NCBI GenBank assembly: GCA_017473285.1
Contig: JAFULP010000059.1
Span: 1 to 10,006, forward strand
Reading direction: 5' to 3'
From: Clostridia bacterium
GTDB lineage: Bacteria > Bacillota > Clostridia > Christensenellales > UBA1242
Length of the DNA stretch: 10,006 nucleotides
Part shown: positions 1-5,851 of the stretch, one piece after another
Layout: each line of letters opens with the position of its first letter
Position numbering within the stretch: position 1 is the stretch's first letter
Notes under the pieces: generated by a model
What the model was told of the DNA's origin: nothing
What the model saw: the letters and a program-made list of their open reading frames with translations, nothing else
The model's database searches: none
Translations under genes and position numbers: made by a program

Positions 1-1083
1 ATATTAACAGCGGATAGACCAACTGGAAGATTGCATATTGGACATTATGTTGGTTCTTTGCGTGAGCGTGTAAAACTTCAAAATGAAGGAAATTATCAAG
101 ATTTATTTGTTATGATTGCGGATACTCAAGCGCTTACTGACAATTCAGGCAATCCACAAAAAGTTAGAGATAATGTATGGGAAGTTATGCTTGATTATTT
201 GGCGGTTGGTTTGACTCCAGAAAAAACAACATTTTGTGTGCAATCTTGCATAACAGCGTTGGCAGAAATGACAATGTATTTTATGAACTTGGTGACACTT
301 CCAAGAGTATTAAGAAATCCTACCGTTAAGGCGGAAATTAATTATAGGGGGTTTGAAAAGGGCTCAGGAATTCCAGTTGGGTTTGCAACTTATCCTATTA
401 GCCAAGCGGCGGATATAACTGCTTTTAAAGCAAATTTAATTCCTGTAGGCGATGACCAGTTGCCTATGATTGAGCAAACTCGTGAAATTGTGCGTAGTTT
501 TAATCGCATATATAACACTGAATGCTTGGTTGAATGTAAAGCCGCATTGCCAGACAATAGCGCTTGTACTCGTCTTCCTGGGATAGATGGGGATGCTAAA
601 ATGAGTAAATCGTTAGGCAATTGCATCTATATTTCAGATGAGCCTAATGAAATTAAGAAAAAAGTAAATTCTATCAAGACTTTCCCTAGAGCAATTGAAG
701 AACCTGGAATTTTGGAAGATAATATATTGTTTATGTATTTGGATGCTTTTTGTAAAAGCGATAGTTTTGCTAAGTTTTATCCAGAACTTGAAAGTTTAGA
801 AAACTTAAAAAACGCTTATGCTAAAGGTGGTATTGGTGATGGTAGAATTAAGAAGTTTTTAAATGATGTATTGCAAGAAGAATTGGCGCCTATTCGTGAA
901 AGACGCAAGCAATATCAACAACAGATTCCTGCAATAATAGAAATAATTAAGGCTGGTAACAAAAAAGCAAATGAAGTAGCAGATAAAACCCTTCTTGAGA
1001 TGAAACAAGCAATGGGAATTGATTATTTCAGCAATGATGATTTTGAAAAAGAACAAATCAAAAAGTTTAGTGAAAACAAGTAA
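1..1083 (+). CDS. trpS: Tryptophanyl-tRNA synthetase, TrpRS II-like subclass (5' end outside window)
   Basis: Class I aminoacyl-tRNA synthetase that activates tryptophan with ATP and charges tRNA-Trp in the cytoplasm. The frame is open from base 1, giving 360 visible residues. The window begins at ILTADRPTGRLHIGHYVGSL, so only about five or six N-terminal residues are missing; the in-frame TTG at 31 lies inside the ATP-binding motif and is not the start. The HIGH signature is at visible residues 12-15, a PVGDDQ segment near 145, and the second signature KMSKS at 200-204 (bases 598-612). The LTADRPTG opening, KMSKSLGN instead of the KMSKSDPN of the Bacillus-type enzyme, and the long NPTVKAEI segment resemble the second TrpRS class known from Deinococcus and Streptomyces, some members of which tolerate indolmycin. 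That subclass call is from remembered sequence patterns. The stop is TAA. No clear terminator follows. Confidence 0.95.
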   Translation: MLTADRPTGRLHIGHYVGSLRERVKLQNEGNYQDLFVMIADTQALTDNSGNPQKVRDNVWEVMLDYLAVGLTPEKTTFCVQSCITALAEMTMYFMNLVTLPRVLRNPTVKAEINYRGFEKGSGIPVGFATYPISQAADITAFKANLIPVGDDQLPMIEQTREIVRSFNRIYNTECLVECKAALPDNSACTRLPGIDGDAKMSKSLGNCIYISDEPNEIKKKVNSIKTFPRAIEEPGILEDNILFMYLDAFCKSDSFAKFYPELESLENLKNAYAKGGIGDGRIKKFLNDVLQEELAPIRERRKQYQQQIPAIIEIIKAGNKKANEVADKTLLEMKQAMGIDYFSNDDFEKEQIKKFSENK

Positions 1084-1302
1084 TATATTAAAAAGCATTG
1101 AAATTTAATAATTTCTATGATTAAATTACATTAATTATTATAAGTAAAATATAACATTAATTAAATTTTCATTATTTTGTGAAAAGAAAACTAGTGTGTT
1201 GGCTTCTAGGCAATATAGTAAAATTTAAAATGCCAAATACAAACAAGTATTTTGGCAAACAATATGGTAAAACAAAAGATAATAAATTGCAAGACAAGAG
1301 TG
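1084..1302. other. Intergenic region with one hairpin, no gene seen
   Basis: This AT-rich gap holds no convincing reading frame. The only structure I see is an imperfect hairpin at 1231-1257: TGCCAAATAC pairs with GTATTTTGGCA around the loop AAACAA, with one bulged base. On the plus strand it is not followed by a T-run, so it is a poor trpS terminator. On the minus strand it would be followed by TTTTAAATTTT, but there is no minus-strand gene to end. Confidence 0.4.
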
Positions 1303-1331
1303 TTGACAGTTGTTTAAAGTTATGATATACT
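1303..1331 (+). promoter_or_regulatory. Sigma-A-type promoter with extended -10
   Basis: A perfect -35 TTGACA (1303-1308), a 17-base spacer and a -10 TATACT (1326-1331) with the extended TG at 1323-1324. Transcription would begin near 1338 and give a very short leader for the gene at 1356. This is one of the strongest promoters in the window. Confidence 0.85.
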
Positions 1332-1355
1332 TACTTTCACTGATGGAGAGAAATG

Positions 1356-1676
1356 ATGAATAGAAAATTAGACGAAGAAAATTGTATCAATATGATTGTA
1401 GAGTATATAACTAAAAAGAGTTTGCTTGAAAACAGTCGCTTTACAACCTATGGGATTTTAGAGTATTGTTATATTGAAATGGAAGAACAAGATGGATATA
1501 GTGATGATATTAAGCAAACAATATGCGATATTGTTGAAAAGTTAATAGAGCGTAAATATTTGTCAAGATGCGGAATGTATTTAAAGGCGGAAGTGAATTT
1601 GTTGGATGCAGATTTAAAATTTTTATATACACCATTAAATAACGATGACACGCACAATAATTTGATATGTAAATAA
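1356..1676 (+). CDS. Small hypothetical protein, possibly winged-helix-like
   Basis: I do not recognise this 106-residue protein. Two ATG codons are adjacent (1353 and 1356). The ribosome binding site GGAGAG (1345-1350) sits better in front of the second, four to seven bases depending on which bases pair, so 1356 is preferred and 1353 would add one Met. The protein is acidic, soluble-looking and without membrane segments. A predicted helical pattern (about 8-17, 30-43, 50-66) followed by KYLSRCGMYLKAEV, which could form a beta hairpin, is compatible with a small winged-helix fold, but that is inference only. The tail after about residue 85 is polar and probably disordered. It has its own strong promoter and is followed after 13 bases by the promoter of the next gene, so the two are probably separate transcription units or partly read through. 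Confidence 0.8.
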   Translation: MNRKLDEENCINMIVEYITKKSLLENSRFTTYGILEYCYIEMEEQDGYSDDIKQTICDIVEKLIERKYLSRCGMYLKAEVNLLDADLKFLYTPLNNDDTHNNLICK

Positions 1677-1689
1677 TTATATAATTTAT

Positions 1690-1719
1690 TTGACAAAAAA
1701 TCGTATAAAATGTTAAAAT
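1690..1719 (+). promoter_or_regulatory. Sigma-A-type promoter with extended -10
   Basis: TTGACA (1690-1695), an 18-base spacer and TAAAAT (1714-1719) with TG at 1711-1712. It lies in the short gap between the two small genes and would start transcription near 1726, just ahead of the GGAGGA ribosome binding site at 1731-1736. Confidence 0.75.
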
Positions 1720-1740
1720 ATAAGTATTACGGAGGAAAAT

Positions 1741-2109
1741 ATGGGACGAATTTATAATAGTGCTTACTGCAATATGCTTCGTGATGCGGAAAAGGCTAAA
1801 AATCCTGAACTTAAGCGCTCTAGCAAGGAACTTTCGGCTATTGATAATATGGCTACAGTTGCTGATATGCTAGTGCTTGAAGCAAGAGATTTGAAGTTTA
1901 TGCGTGGAACTGATAATAATATTGCTGGCGATATGACTATGATTAAAGCATTGAATGAAAAATATCCTGATGTGTACAAGTTCCTAAGCGATATGTATAA
2001 TGTGATTATTAATCCTAATACTGATGCTGAAAAGAAAGTTGCTGACAAAGACGGCTTTATTGAAATGAATATTGACCACACATTGCGTGCTTTAGAAAGT
2101 TTGAAATAA
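1741..2109 (+). CDS. Small hypothetical protein, mostly helical
   Basis: An unrecognised 122-residue protein. Evidence that it is a real gene: ATG preceded by a strong GGAGGA (1731-1736), its own promoter, ordinary codon usage rich in GCT, GAT and AAG, and an intrinsic terminator three bases after the TAA. It looks soluble and helical, with a charged N-terminal half (RDAEKAKNPELKRSSKEL at about 14-31) and a second helical block around KYPDVYKFLSDMYNVI. There is no signal peptide, membrane segment, Cys motif or recognisable catalytic signature. No function can be proposed. Its neighbours are another small hypothetical gene upstream and a convergent small membrane protein downstream, which gives no pathway hint. 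Confidence 0.85.
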   Translation: MGRIYNSAYCNMLRDAEKAKNPELKRSSKELSAIDNMATVADMLVLEARDLKFMRGTDNNIAGDMTMIKALNEKYPDVYKFLSDMYNVIINPNTDAEKKVADKDGFIEMNIDHTLRALESLK

Positions 2110-2111
2110 TT

Positions 2112-2142
2112 AAAAAATAAGCGTAAAACACGCTTATTTTTT
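2112..2142. terminator. Symmetric (bidirectional) intrinsic terminator
   Basis: A perfect 13-bp stem, A-run plus TAAGCGT (2112-2124) with ACGCTTA plus T-run (2130-2142), and a five-base loop. The A-tract on one side and T-tract on the other let it work in both directions, which fits the convergent genes at 1741-2109 (plus) and 2182-2373 (minus). Confidence 0.9.
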
Positions 2143-2181
2143 AATAAGTTTTACTGAATTTTGATTAATTGGTGTGATTGC

Positions 2182-2373
2182 TTATATAAAACTTCGTTGG
2201 TTGAAATTGTTGCAACAGCAATTATTGCGATTAAAGAAGTTGTTGTCACTAATCCCGATAAGTGCAAGTAATAGTAGAAGTAAGATGTTGGTGTTGTTAG
2301 CTAAATCGGTATTGGTGGCTTGAGCAATTACGCCTATTAAAATTATTAACAAGATTAAAATTGTGAAATTCAT
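2182..2373 (-). CDS. Small membrane protein with Asn-rich CCC tail
   Basis: A 63-residue protein read on the minus strand. ATG at 2373 is preceded by an excellent ribosome binding site, AGGAGAG (complement of 2378-2384), which is the main reason to accept it as a gene. It has two hydrophobic stretches, about residues 4-17 and 29-41 (six consecutive Leu), separated by a short polar Thr/Asn-rich turn. The polar C-terminal tail contains FNRNNCCCNNFNQR with three adjacent cysteines at 52-54. Tiny hydrophobic proteins with Asn- and Cys-rich ends occur around spore coats and envelopes of Bacillota, but I cannot assign a family, and sporulation here is speculation. The Cys triplet could bind metal, be acylated or form disulfides. 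It shares a convergent terminator with the upstream plus-strand gene. Confidence 0.72.
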   Translation of the reverse strand: MNFTILILLIILIGVIAQATNTDLANNTNILLLLLLALIGISDNNFFNRNNCCCNNFNQRSFI

Positions 2374-2397
2374 AAAACTCTCCTTTTTGTGTAAAAC

Positions 2398-2526
2398 AAA
2401 ACAAGTTATTTTTATTTATTCATTTTGTAAATATTGTGTGAAAAAACAAGTTATTTTGATGAAATGAATTTCAAAACTGCAATACTTAAGCGAGTGTGTA
2501 TAATTATTTCAAAATAACTTGTTTTT
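2398..2526. repeat. Inverted repeat (18 bp perfect) plus partial direct copy
   Basis: AAAAACAAGTTATTTTGA (2442-2459) is perfectly complementary to TCAAAATAACTTGTTTTT (2509-2526), with 49 bases between the arms. A 15-base part of the same arm, AAAACAAGTTATTTT, also occurs as a direct copy at 2398-2412, 45 bases from its match at 2443-2457, and the sequence beyond it is loosely similar too. Inside the loop, GAAAT GA ATTTC (2461-2472) is a smaller palindrome. On the minus strand the far arm ends in six T, so transcripts of the regulator gene at 2567-2782 could end here. The element lies upstream of the small membrane protein gene. It could be a terminator, an operator array or a small mobile-element remnant. 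Confidence 0.75.
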
Positions 2527-2566
2527 AATTATATGAAATTAATATATTGATTGCTAAGAATATGTT

Positions 2567-2782
2567 TCACTGAATGTCAAATCCAAATATTTCATTAGGT
2601 GTTATATTTAAAAGTGTGCATATTTGTACTATTTGTGAATAATTTAATTCAAAGACACCATTTTCAAAACGACTATATTGTTGTTGAGTCATATTTAATT
2701 GCTTAGCAACAGCGCTTTGAGTTAGATTTTTAAACTTTCTAGCGTTTTTAATATTGTTACCTATTGTCTTTGCTATTTCCAT
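2567..2782 (-). CDS. XRE/Cro-type helix-turn-helix transcriptional regulator
   Basis: A 71-residue DNA-binding protein consisting of almost nothing but the HTH domain. The N-terminal helix is about residues 3-17, helix 2 is TQSAVAKQLN (21-30) and the recognition helix lies in QQQYSRFENG (33-42). The downstream helices IVQICTLLNI and the closing TPNEIFGF are typical of the Cro/CI family. I start it at ATG 2782 (MEIAKTIG). A GTG at 2815 in the same frame would add eleven non-family residues, has no ribosome binding site and lies in the operator. No Shine-Dalgarno sequence precedes ATG 2782, and a TATAAT on the minus strand (2787-2792) places transcription start almost on the ATG, so the mRNA may be leaderless. 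It is divergent from the lipoprotein gene at 2902, and the shared control region suggests it regulates that gene and itself. Stop is TGA. Confidence 0.88.
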   Translation of the reverse strand: MEIAKTIGNNIKNARKFKNLTQSAVAKQLNMTQQQYSRFENGVFELNYSQIVQICTLLNITPNEIFGFDIQ

Positions 2783-2786
2783 ATCT

Positions 2787-2792
2787 ATTATA
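2787..2792 (-). promoter_or_regulatory. -10 element for the XRE regulator gene
   Basis: Read on the minus strand this is TATAAT, five bases from the ATG at 2782. The matching -35 is weak: GTGTTT at 17 bases is the best I see, as complement of 2810-2815. Initiation six or seven bases downstream would fall at about 2780-2782, on the start codon itself. The weak -35 suggests low or activated expression. Confidence 0.5.
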
Positions 2793-2795
2793 TAC

Positions 2796-2840
2796 CATAA
2801 AGTGATGTAAAACACTTGACATACATCACTTTATGATGTA
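2796..2840. promoter_or_regulatory. Probable XRE operator: three TGATGTA half-sites
   Basis: CATAAAGTGATGTA (2796-2809) and TACATCACTTTATG (2822-2835) are perfect 14-base inverted copies separated by 12 bases. The second copy also forms a 7-bp palindrome, TACATCA (2822-2828) and TGATGTA (2834-2840), around CTTTA. There are therefore three half-sites with alternating orientation. They cover the region between -35 and -10 of the lipoprotein promoter and lie just upstream of the -10 of the regulator gene. The layout is what a divergently transcribed Cro/CI-like autorepressor would be expected to bind; binding itself is inferred. Confidence 0.75.
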
Positions 2841-2844
2841 TAAT
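2816..2844 (+). promoter_or_regulatory. Consensus sigma-A promoter of the LRR lipoprotein gene
   Basis: TTGACA (2816-2821), a 17-base spacer and TATAAT (2839-2844) match the consensus at every position. Transcription would start near 2851 and give a leader of about 50 bases before the AGGGG ribosome binding site at 2891-2895. The spacer is filled by operator half-sites, so such a strong promoter is probably held down by a repressor. Confidence 0.88.
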
Positions 2845-2901
2845 GTGTTTAACTTATTAAAATAATTTATTAATAAGAAAAATTTACAAAAGGGGATAAA
2901 A

Positions 2902-4719
2902 ATGAAAAAGACATTTAAATCATTAATACTATGCTTGATGATAATTCCTTGTGCGATATTTTTTGTTGGCTGCACAAAGGAAGATACTCCACCACCTGAG
3001 CCAGTAAATGAAGTTAAAGTATTATTAAGCGACGATGGCAAAACTTTGTATCGCTTTGCGCCTGATAATGACGAAACTGAATATACAGTGCCAGAAGGTA
3101 TAACCAATATTGGGGTATCGGCATTTGAAGATTGCAACAACCTAACAAAAGTTGTGTTACCTACAACACTTCGTTACATTCAAGAAGAAGCCTTTAAAGG
3201 CTGTGGTAAATTGGCAACGGTTGAAATTAATAGTGATATAGCAATAGGAAAAGAATCTTTTTATAATTGTAGACAATTGTCAACTATTGATATTTCAAGG
3301 ATAACTACATTTGGCTTGCCAGGCATGATTAGTACAATATATGCAACAGAAGCATTTTATAATTGTGACGCTTTAGTTAGTGTTACAATAGCAAAGGAAG
3401 TTACACATTTGCCAGAAGGTGTATTTGCAAATACAAATTCATTAACAACTGTAAATTTTGAAGCAAACTCAACACTTAAATCAATTTTAAAAGAAGCATT
3501 TTATGAGTCTGGTTTGACATCAATCACTTTGCCAGAATCTTGTGAAGGTATTGATTCTAGGGCTTTTGCATATTCCGACTTAACCAGTATTACTATTGGC
3601 AAAAATATTACAACAATTGCTTCTGCTGTTTTTGCTGAATGTGACAATTTATCGACAGTGGAATTTGAAACTGGCAGAGCTGAAGTTCTAGAGTTTAGCT
3701 ATAGTGGAGATGATTATTCATATGGTAGAACATTTTCTGGATGCTCAAATTTAGTTTCAGTTACAAATTATCCTGCCCAATCTGGTGTTTTAGACTATAT
3801 GTTTGATAATTGTGAGAAGCTTGAAACATTTACATTTGCAGATGAAGAATGTGATGGACATAGTGATGTTTATGCTATATGTAAAAATGCTTTCTATAAT
3901 TGTAAAAGTTTAAAAGAAATTCATTTGCCTAAATACATTCATCATATTAGTGGATATGCTTTCGAAGATTGCTATTCTTTAGAAGAAATAACTTTTGCTA
4001 AAGGTATGGGAATAATTGAGAGTTATGCTTTTTATAACTGCTATTCATTGAAAGAAATTGATTTGATGACAATAAGCTATGTAGATAGTTTTGCATTTGT
4101 ATCTTGTTATAGTTTATCGAAAATAATAATAAGGGAGGCTTATGGAGGCGTCCATATAGATGAAAATGCGTTCTATGGATGTTACGCATTGTTTGAAATA
4201 TATAATCTTGATAGTGACTTTCAACTAACTTTAGGTGAAGGAATTGCTAAATATGCAAGAGATATTTATACATCATTAGATACGCCATCAAAAATAAAAT
4301 CAGTCAATAATGTTATGTATTATTATAATGGAACTGATTTTATAGCACTTGCACCAGTTGATAGAAATGTTATATCTATTGAATTTGATAGTAAAACTAC
4401 AGAAGTTAATCAATATGCTTTTTCTCATTGTGATAAGTTGGCTAGCGTTACAATACAAGAAAGCATTGACAAAATTGGTAGCGGGGCTTTCAAATATAAT
4501 TCAAAGTCATTACAAACTGTAATTATAAATAGTGCTACAATAGCAAATGGACTAATTGAAGCAAGTGATAATGGTAATTTAATGAGAAATGCAACCACAA
4601 TTTACATTAAAACTGGTTTAACAACTACAAACTCAACATATCTATTAGAAAACTTTACAAAACAAGAAACTAGCGATAAAACTGGTTATGATAAGTATGT
4701 ATTAAATATGGAAGTTTAA
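2902..4719 (+). CDS. BspA-type leucine-rich-repeat (LRR_5) surface lipoprotein
   Basis: A 605-residue exported protein. Residues 1-24 form a lipoprotein signal: Lys-rich start, hydrophobic core, then FVGC with Cys24 as the predicted lipidation site. A short Pro/Glu-rich linker follows, and then about 17 BspA-like LRR units of 22-30 residues, marked by A-F-x-x-C cores (for example AFEDC 74-78, AFKGC 97-101, AFYNC 151-155, AFYNC 330-334, AFEDC 353-357, AFYGC 423-427, AFSHC 506-510) with LxxIxLP-type strands between them. A break at about 435-490 separates the last two repeats, and the final 60 residues carry none. There is no LPXTG anchor, so attachment should be by lipid. Such proteins of host-associated bacteria usually mediate adhesion, but the ligand cannot be read. 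It has its own regulated promoter, and a terminator after the gene makes it monocistronic. Confidence 0.93.
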   Translation: MKKTFKSLILCLMIIPCAIFFVGCTKEDTPPPEPVNEVKVLLSDDGKTLYRFAPDNDETEYTVPEGITNIGVSAFEDCNNLTKVVLPTTLRYIQEEAFKGCGKLATVEINSDIAIGKESFYNCRQLSTIDISRITTFGLPGMISTIYATEAFYNCDALVSVTIAKEVTHLPEGVFANTNSLTTVNFEANSTLKSILKEAFYESGLTSITLPESCEGIDSRAFAYSDLTSITIGKNITTIASAVFAECDNLSTVEFETGRAEVLEFSYSGDDYSYGRTFSGCSNLVSVTNYPAQSGVLDYMFDNCEKLETFTFADEECDGHSDVYAICKNAFYNCKSLKEIHLPKYIHHISGYAFEDCYSLEEITFAKGMGIIESYAFYNCYSLKEIDLMTISYVDSFAFVSCYSLSKIIIREAYGGVHIDENAFYGCYALFEIYNLDSDFQLTLGEGIAKYARDIYTSLDTPSKIKSVNNVMYYYNGTDFIALAPVDRNVISIEFDSKTTEVNQYAFSHCDKLASVTIQESIDKIGSGAFKYNSKSLQTVIINSATIANGLIEASDNGNLMRNATTIYIKTGLTTTNSTYLLENFTKQETSDKTGYDKYVLNMEV

Positions 4720-4765
4720 TAAAAATATTTAATATTGTTGAGCGAGTTTGCTAAAACGGACAATA

Positions 4766-4804
4766 AAAAAGACACATCGAGTAATTTACTTAATGTGTCT
4801 TTTT
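4766..4804. terminator. Bidirectional intrinsic terminator
   Basis: A 12-bp stem, AAAAAGACACAT (4766-4777) with ATGTGTCTTTTT (4793-4804); the interior AGTA/TACT may add a small upper stem. A-rich on one side and T-rich on the other, it serves both the lipoprotein gene (plus) and rpiB (minus), which converge on it. It ends five bases before the rpiB stop codon. Confidence 0.9.
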
Positions 4805-4808
4805 ATAA

Positions 4809-5231
4809 TTAAAATTTGTCAATTCTGCGTTGATGTCTGCCACCTTCAAATGGGCTGGTTAAAAAGCGAAGGATAATTTTGATTGCATCGCCTTTATTGG
4901 TTCGCCTTGCGCCAAGGCATAACACGTTGGCATCTTCATCTTTGCGTGCTAGTTTTGCAGTTTTACTGTCATAAGCGCAAACAGCACGAATACCTTTGTG
5001 GCGGTTGGCGGACATGCACATACCAATACCACTTCCACAGACGAATATTCCACGATTATTTGGGTCGGCTAACACTTGCTTAACCGCTGGTTTGACAATA
5101 TCTGGATAATCGTCGTTTTCATCATAATCCAAAGCCCCTGCGTCAACATATTCAATGCCATTTTTCTTAAAAAAGTGCATTAAAAGTATTTTTAAATCAA
5201 AACCTGCGTGGTCACTTGCTAAAATAATCAT
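4809..5231 (-). CDS. rpiB: Ribose-5-phosphate isomerase B (RpiB/LacAB family)
   Basis: Interconverts ribose 5-phosphate and ribulose 5-phosphate in the non-oxidative pentose phosphate pathway; related LacA/LacB act on galactose 6-phosphate. At 140 residues it is close to family length. Visible motifs are the N-terminal SDHAGFDLK (6-14), DYPD (41-44), the catalytic-loop CGSGIGM with Cys65 (65-71), ANRHKGIRA (75-83), DANVLCLGAR (100-109) and the phosphate-binding C-terminal FEGGRHQRR (128-136). One oddity: the segment corresponding to the usual R-x-H-N before D/N-x-N-V-L reads RKDEDANVL, so Asp98-Glu99 stand where family members normally have His-Asn. AAAGGAG (complement of 5242-5248) precedes the ATG by about ten bases. 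It stands alone, convergent with the lipoprotein gene and divergent from the SRP RNA gene. Confidence 0.93.
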   Translation of the reverse strand: MIILASDHAGFDLKILLMHFFKKNGIEYVDAGALDYDENDDYPDIVKPAVKQVLADPNNRGIFVCGSGIGMCMSANRHKGIRAVCAYDSKTAKLARKDEDANVLCLGARRTNKGDAIKIILRFLTSPFEGGRHQRRIDKF

Positions 5232-5253
5232 ATATTTTTATCTCCTTTATATT

Positions 5254-5282
5254 ATGATACCAAAATTAATATTAAATTGCAA
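5254..5282 (-). promoter_or_regulatory. Probable rpiB promoter
   Basis: On the minus strand: TTGCAA (complement of 5277-5282), a 17-base spacer and TATCAT (complement of 5254-5259) with TG just upstream in the extended -10 position. Initiation near 5247 would leave a leader that barely includes the ribosome binding site, so the precise start is uncertain. Confidence 0.5.
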
Positions 5283-5402
5283 ATAATTTTGTTTAACATT
5301 AAAAAATATATATTAACAGTAATCTATCGAAATAATAAATAAAAATATAATTAAATATTTTTAAATTATTTTGTCTAAATTAATTAAATTTATAGGTTTT
5401 TA

Positions 5403-5431
5403 TTGCTTTTTAATATTTTATGTGATATAAT
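5403..5431 (+). promoter_or_regulatory. SRP RNA promoter with extended -10
   Basis: TTGCTT (5403-5408), a 17-base spacer and a perfect TATAAT (5426-5431) with TG at 5423-5424. The expected start, about seven bases downstream, coincides with G5438, where pairing of the mature RNA ends begins. Confidence 0.85.
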
Positions 5432-5437
5432 AACAAT

Positions 5438-5707
5438 GTATTGCACTAGGTGGGGAGTTAGCGGTGCCCTGTAACTTGCAAGCCGCTATAGCAAGGCTGA
5501 TGCGGTATCTCGGGACAAACTTGGTTGTGTTGAGTATATGTTGTTTATGTTGAAGTTAGGGTCTTATTCAATGGTTACTTATGAACTATGTCAGGGTAGG
5601 AATACAGCAGCATTAAGTAGGAACACTATGTGCTTTAAGGTTGCTCTAGTGGAGTGAGTAGCATATATGCCAGCAATTAATTTGTTTCAAAATATCGTGT
5701 GCAATAT
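5438..5707 (+). ncRNA. ffs: Signal recognition particle RNA, large bacterial type with Alu domain
   Basis: RNA scaffold of the signal recognition particle; it binds Ffh and FtsY to target membrane and secreted proteins co-translationally. At about 270 bases it is the long Bacillus/Clostridium form, not the short 4.5S form. The 5' Alu domain shows the conserved GGTGGGG, TGCCCTGTAAC (5465-5475) and CCGCTATAGCAAGGCTGA. The S-domain apical helix has TCAGG (5591-5595), GTA-GGAA-TAC with its GGAA tetraloop (5596-5605), and then AGCAGC (5606-5611), the asymmetric loop where Ffh binds. The ends pair: GTATTGCAC (5438-5446) with GTGCAATAT (5699-5707). Boundaries come from that pairing and from promoter spacing, so they may be off by a few bases. 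No coding frame fits this stretch, and the high G content stands out from the AT-rich flanks. Confidence 0.95.
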
Positions 5708-5715
5708 GCCAATTT

Positions 5716-5745
5716 AAACTTCTAGATTTTGTCTAGGAGTTTTTT
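5716..5745 (+). terminator. Intrinsic terminator of the SRP RNA gene
   Basis: AAACTTCTAGA (5716-5726) pairs with TCTAGGAGTTT (5732-5742), 11 bp with one G-T pair, around a five-base loop, and the T-run continues to 5745. Confidence 0.9.
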
Positions 5746-5782
5746 GTTGAGAGAGACTTTTTTGTAAATATTAAACACTTTT

Positions 5783-5851
5783 GTCAAATAATGTCGAATA
5801 ATATGTTAATATTTTAAAATAATACAAATTATTGACAAATTATTGACAAAT
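5783..5851 (+). repeat. Short tandem repeats upstream of the permease gene
   Basis: Two sets. GTCAAATAAT/GTCGAATAAT is a 10-base tandem with one mismatch at 5783-5802. ACAAATTATTG occurs twice exactly, with a partial third ACAAAT, at 5824-5851. The second set supplies the TTGACA that serves as the -35 and duplicates it 11 bases upstream. The two sets share a TTATTTGACAA-like core in opposite orientations. They may be operator sites, but the low complexity of the region makes chance a real alternative. Confidence 0.55.

Noticed and set aside
31..33. TTG as start of the tryptophanyl-tRNA synthetase
   Set aside because: The frame is open upstream to base 1 and encodes the conserved TADRPTGR that precedes HIGH, so the gene is simply cut by the window edge.
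1231..1257. Intrinsic terminator of trpS
   Set aside because: The hairpin is about 150 bases downstream and lacks a following T-run on the plus strand. It is kept only as an unexplained hairpin.
2567..2569. TGA read as tryptophan (Mollicutes-type code)
   Set aside because: TGG is used for Trp throughout, no conserved gene has an internal TGA, and the regulator ends at family-typical length here.
2783..2815. GTG at 2815 as start of the XRE regulator
   Set aside because: The eleven extra residues are not family-like, no ribosome binding site precedes the GTG and the stretch is occupied by the -10 element and operator.
5438..5707. Possible T-box or group II intron fragment because of the G-rich structured sequence
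   Set aside because: The Alu-domain CCTGTAAC, the GGAA tetraloop, AGCAGC and the end pairing identify it as SRP RNA.
5824..5851. CRISPR-like repeats
   Set aside because: The units are 11 bases and directly adjacent, with no spacers and no cas genes.
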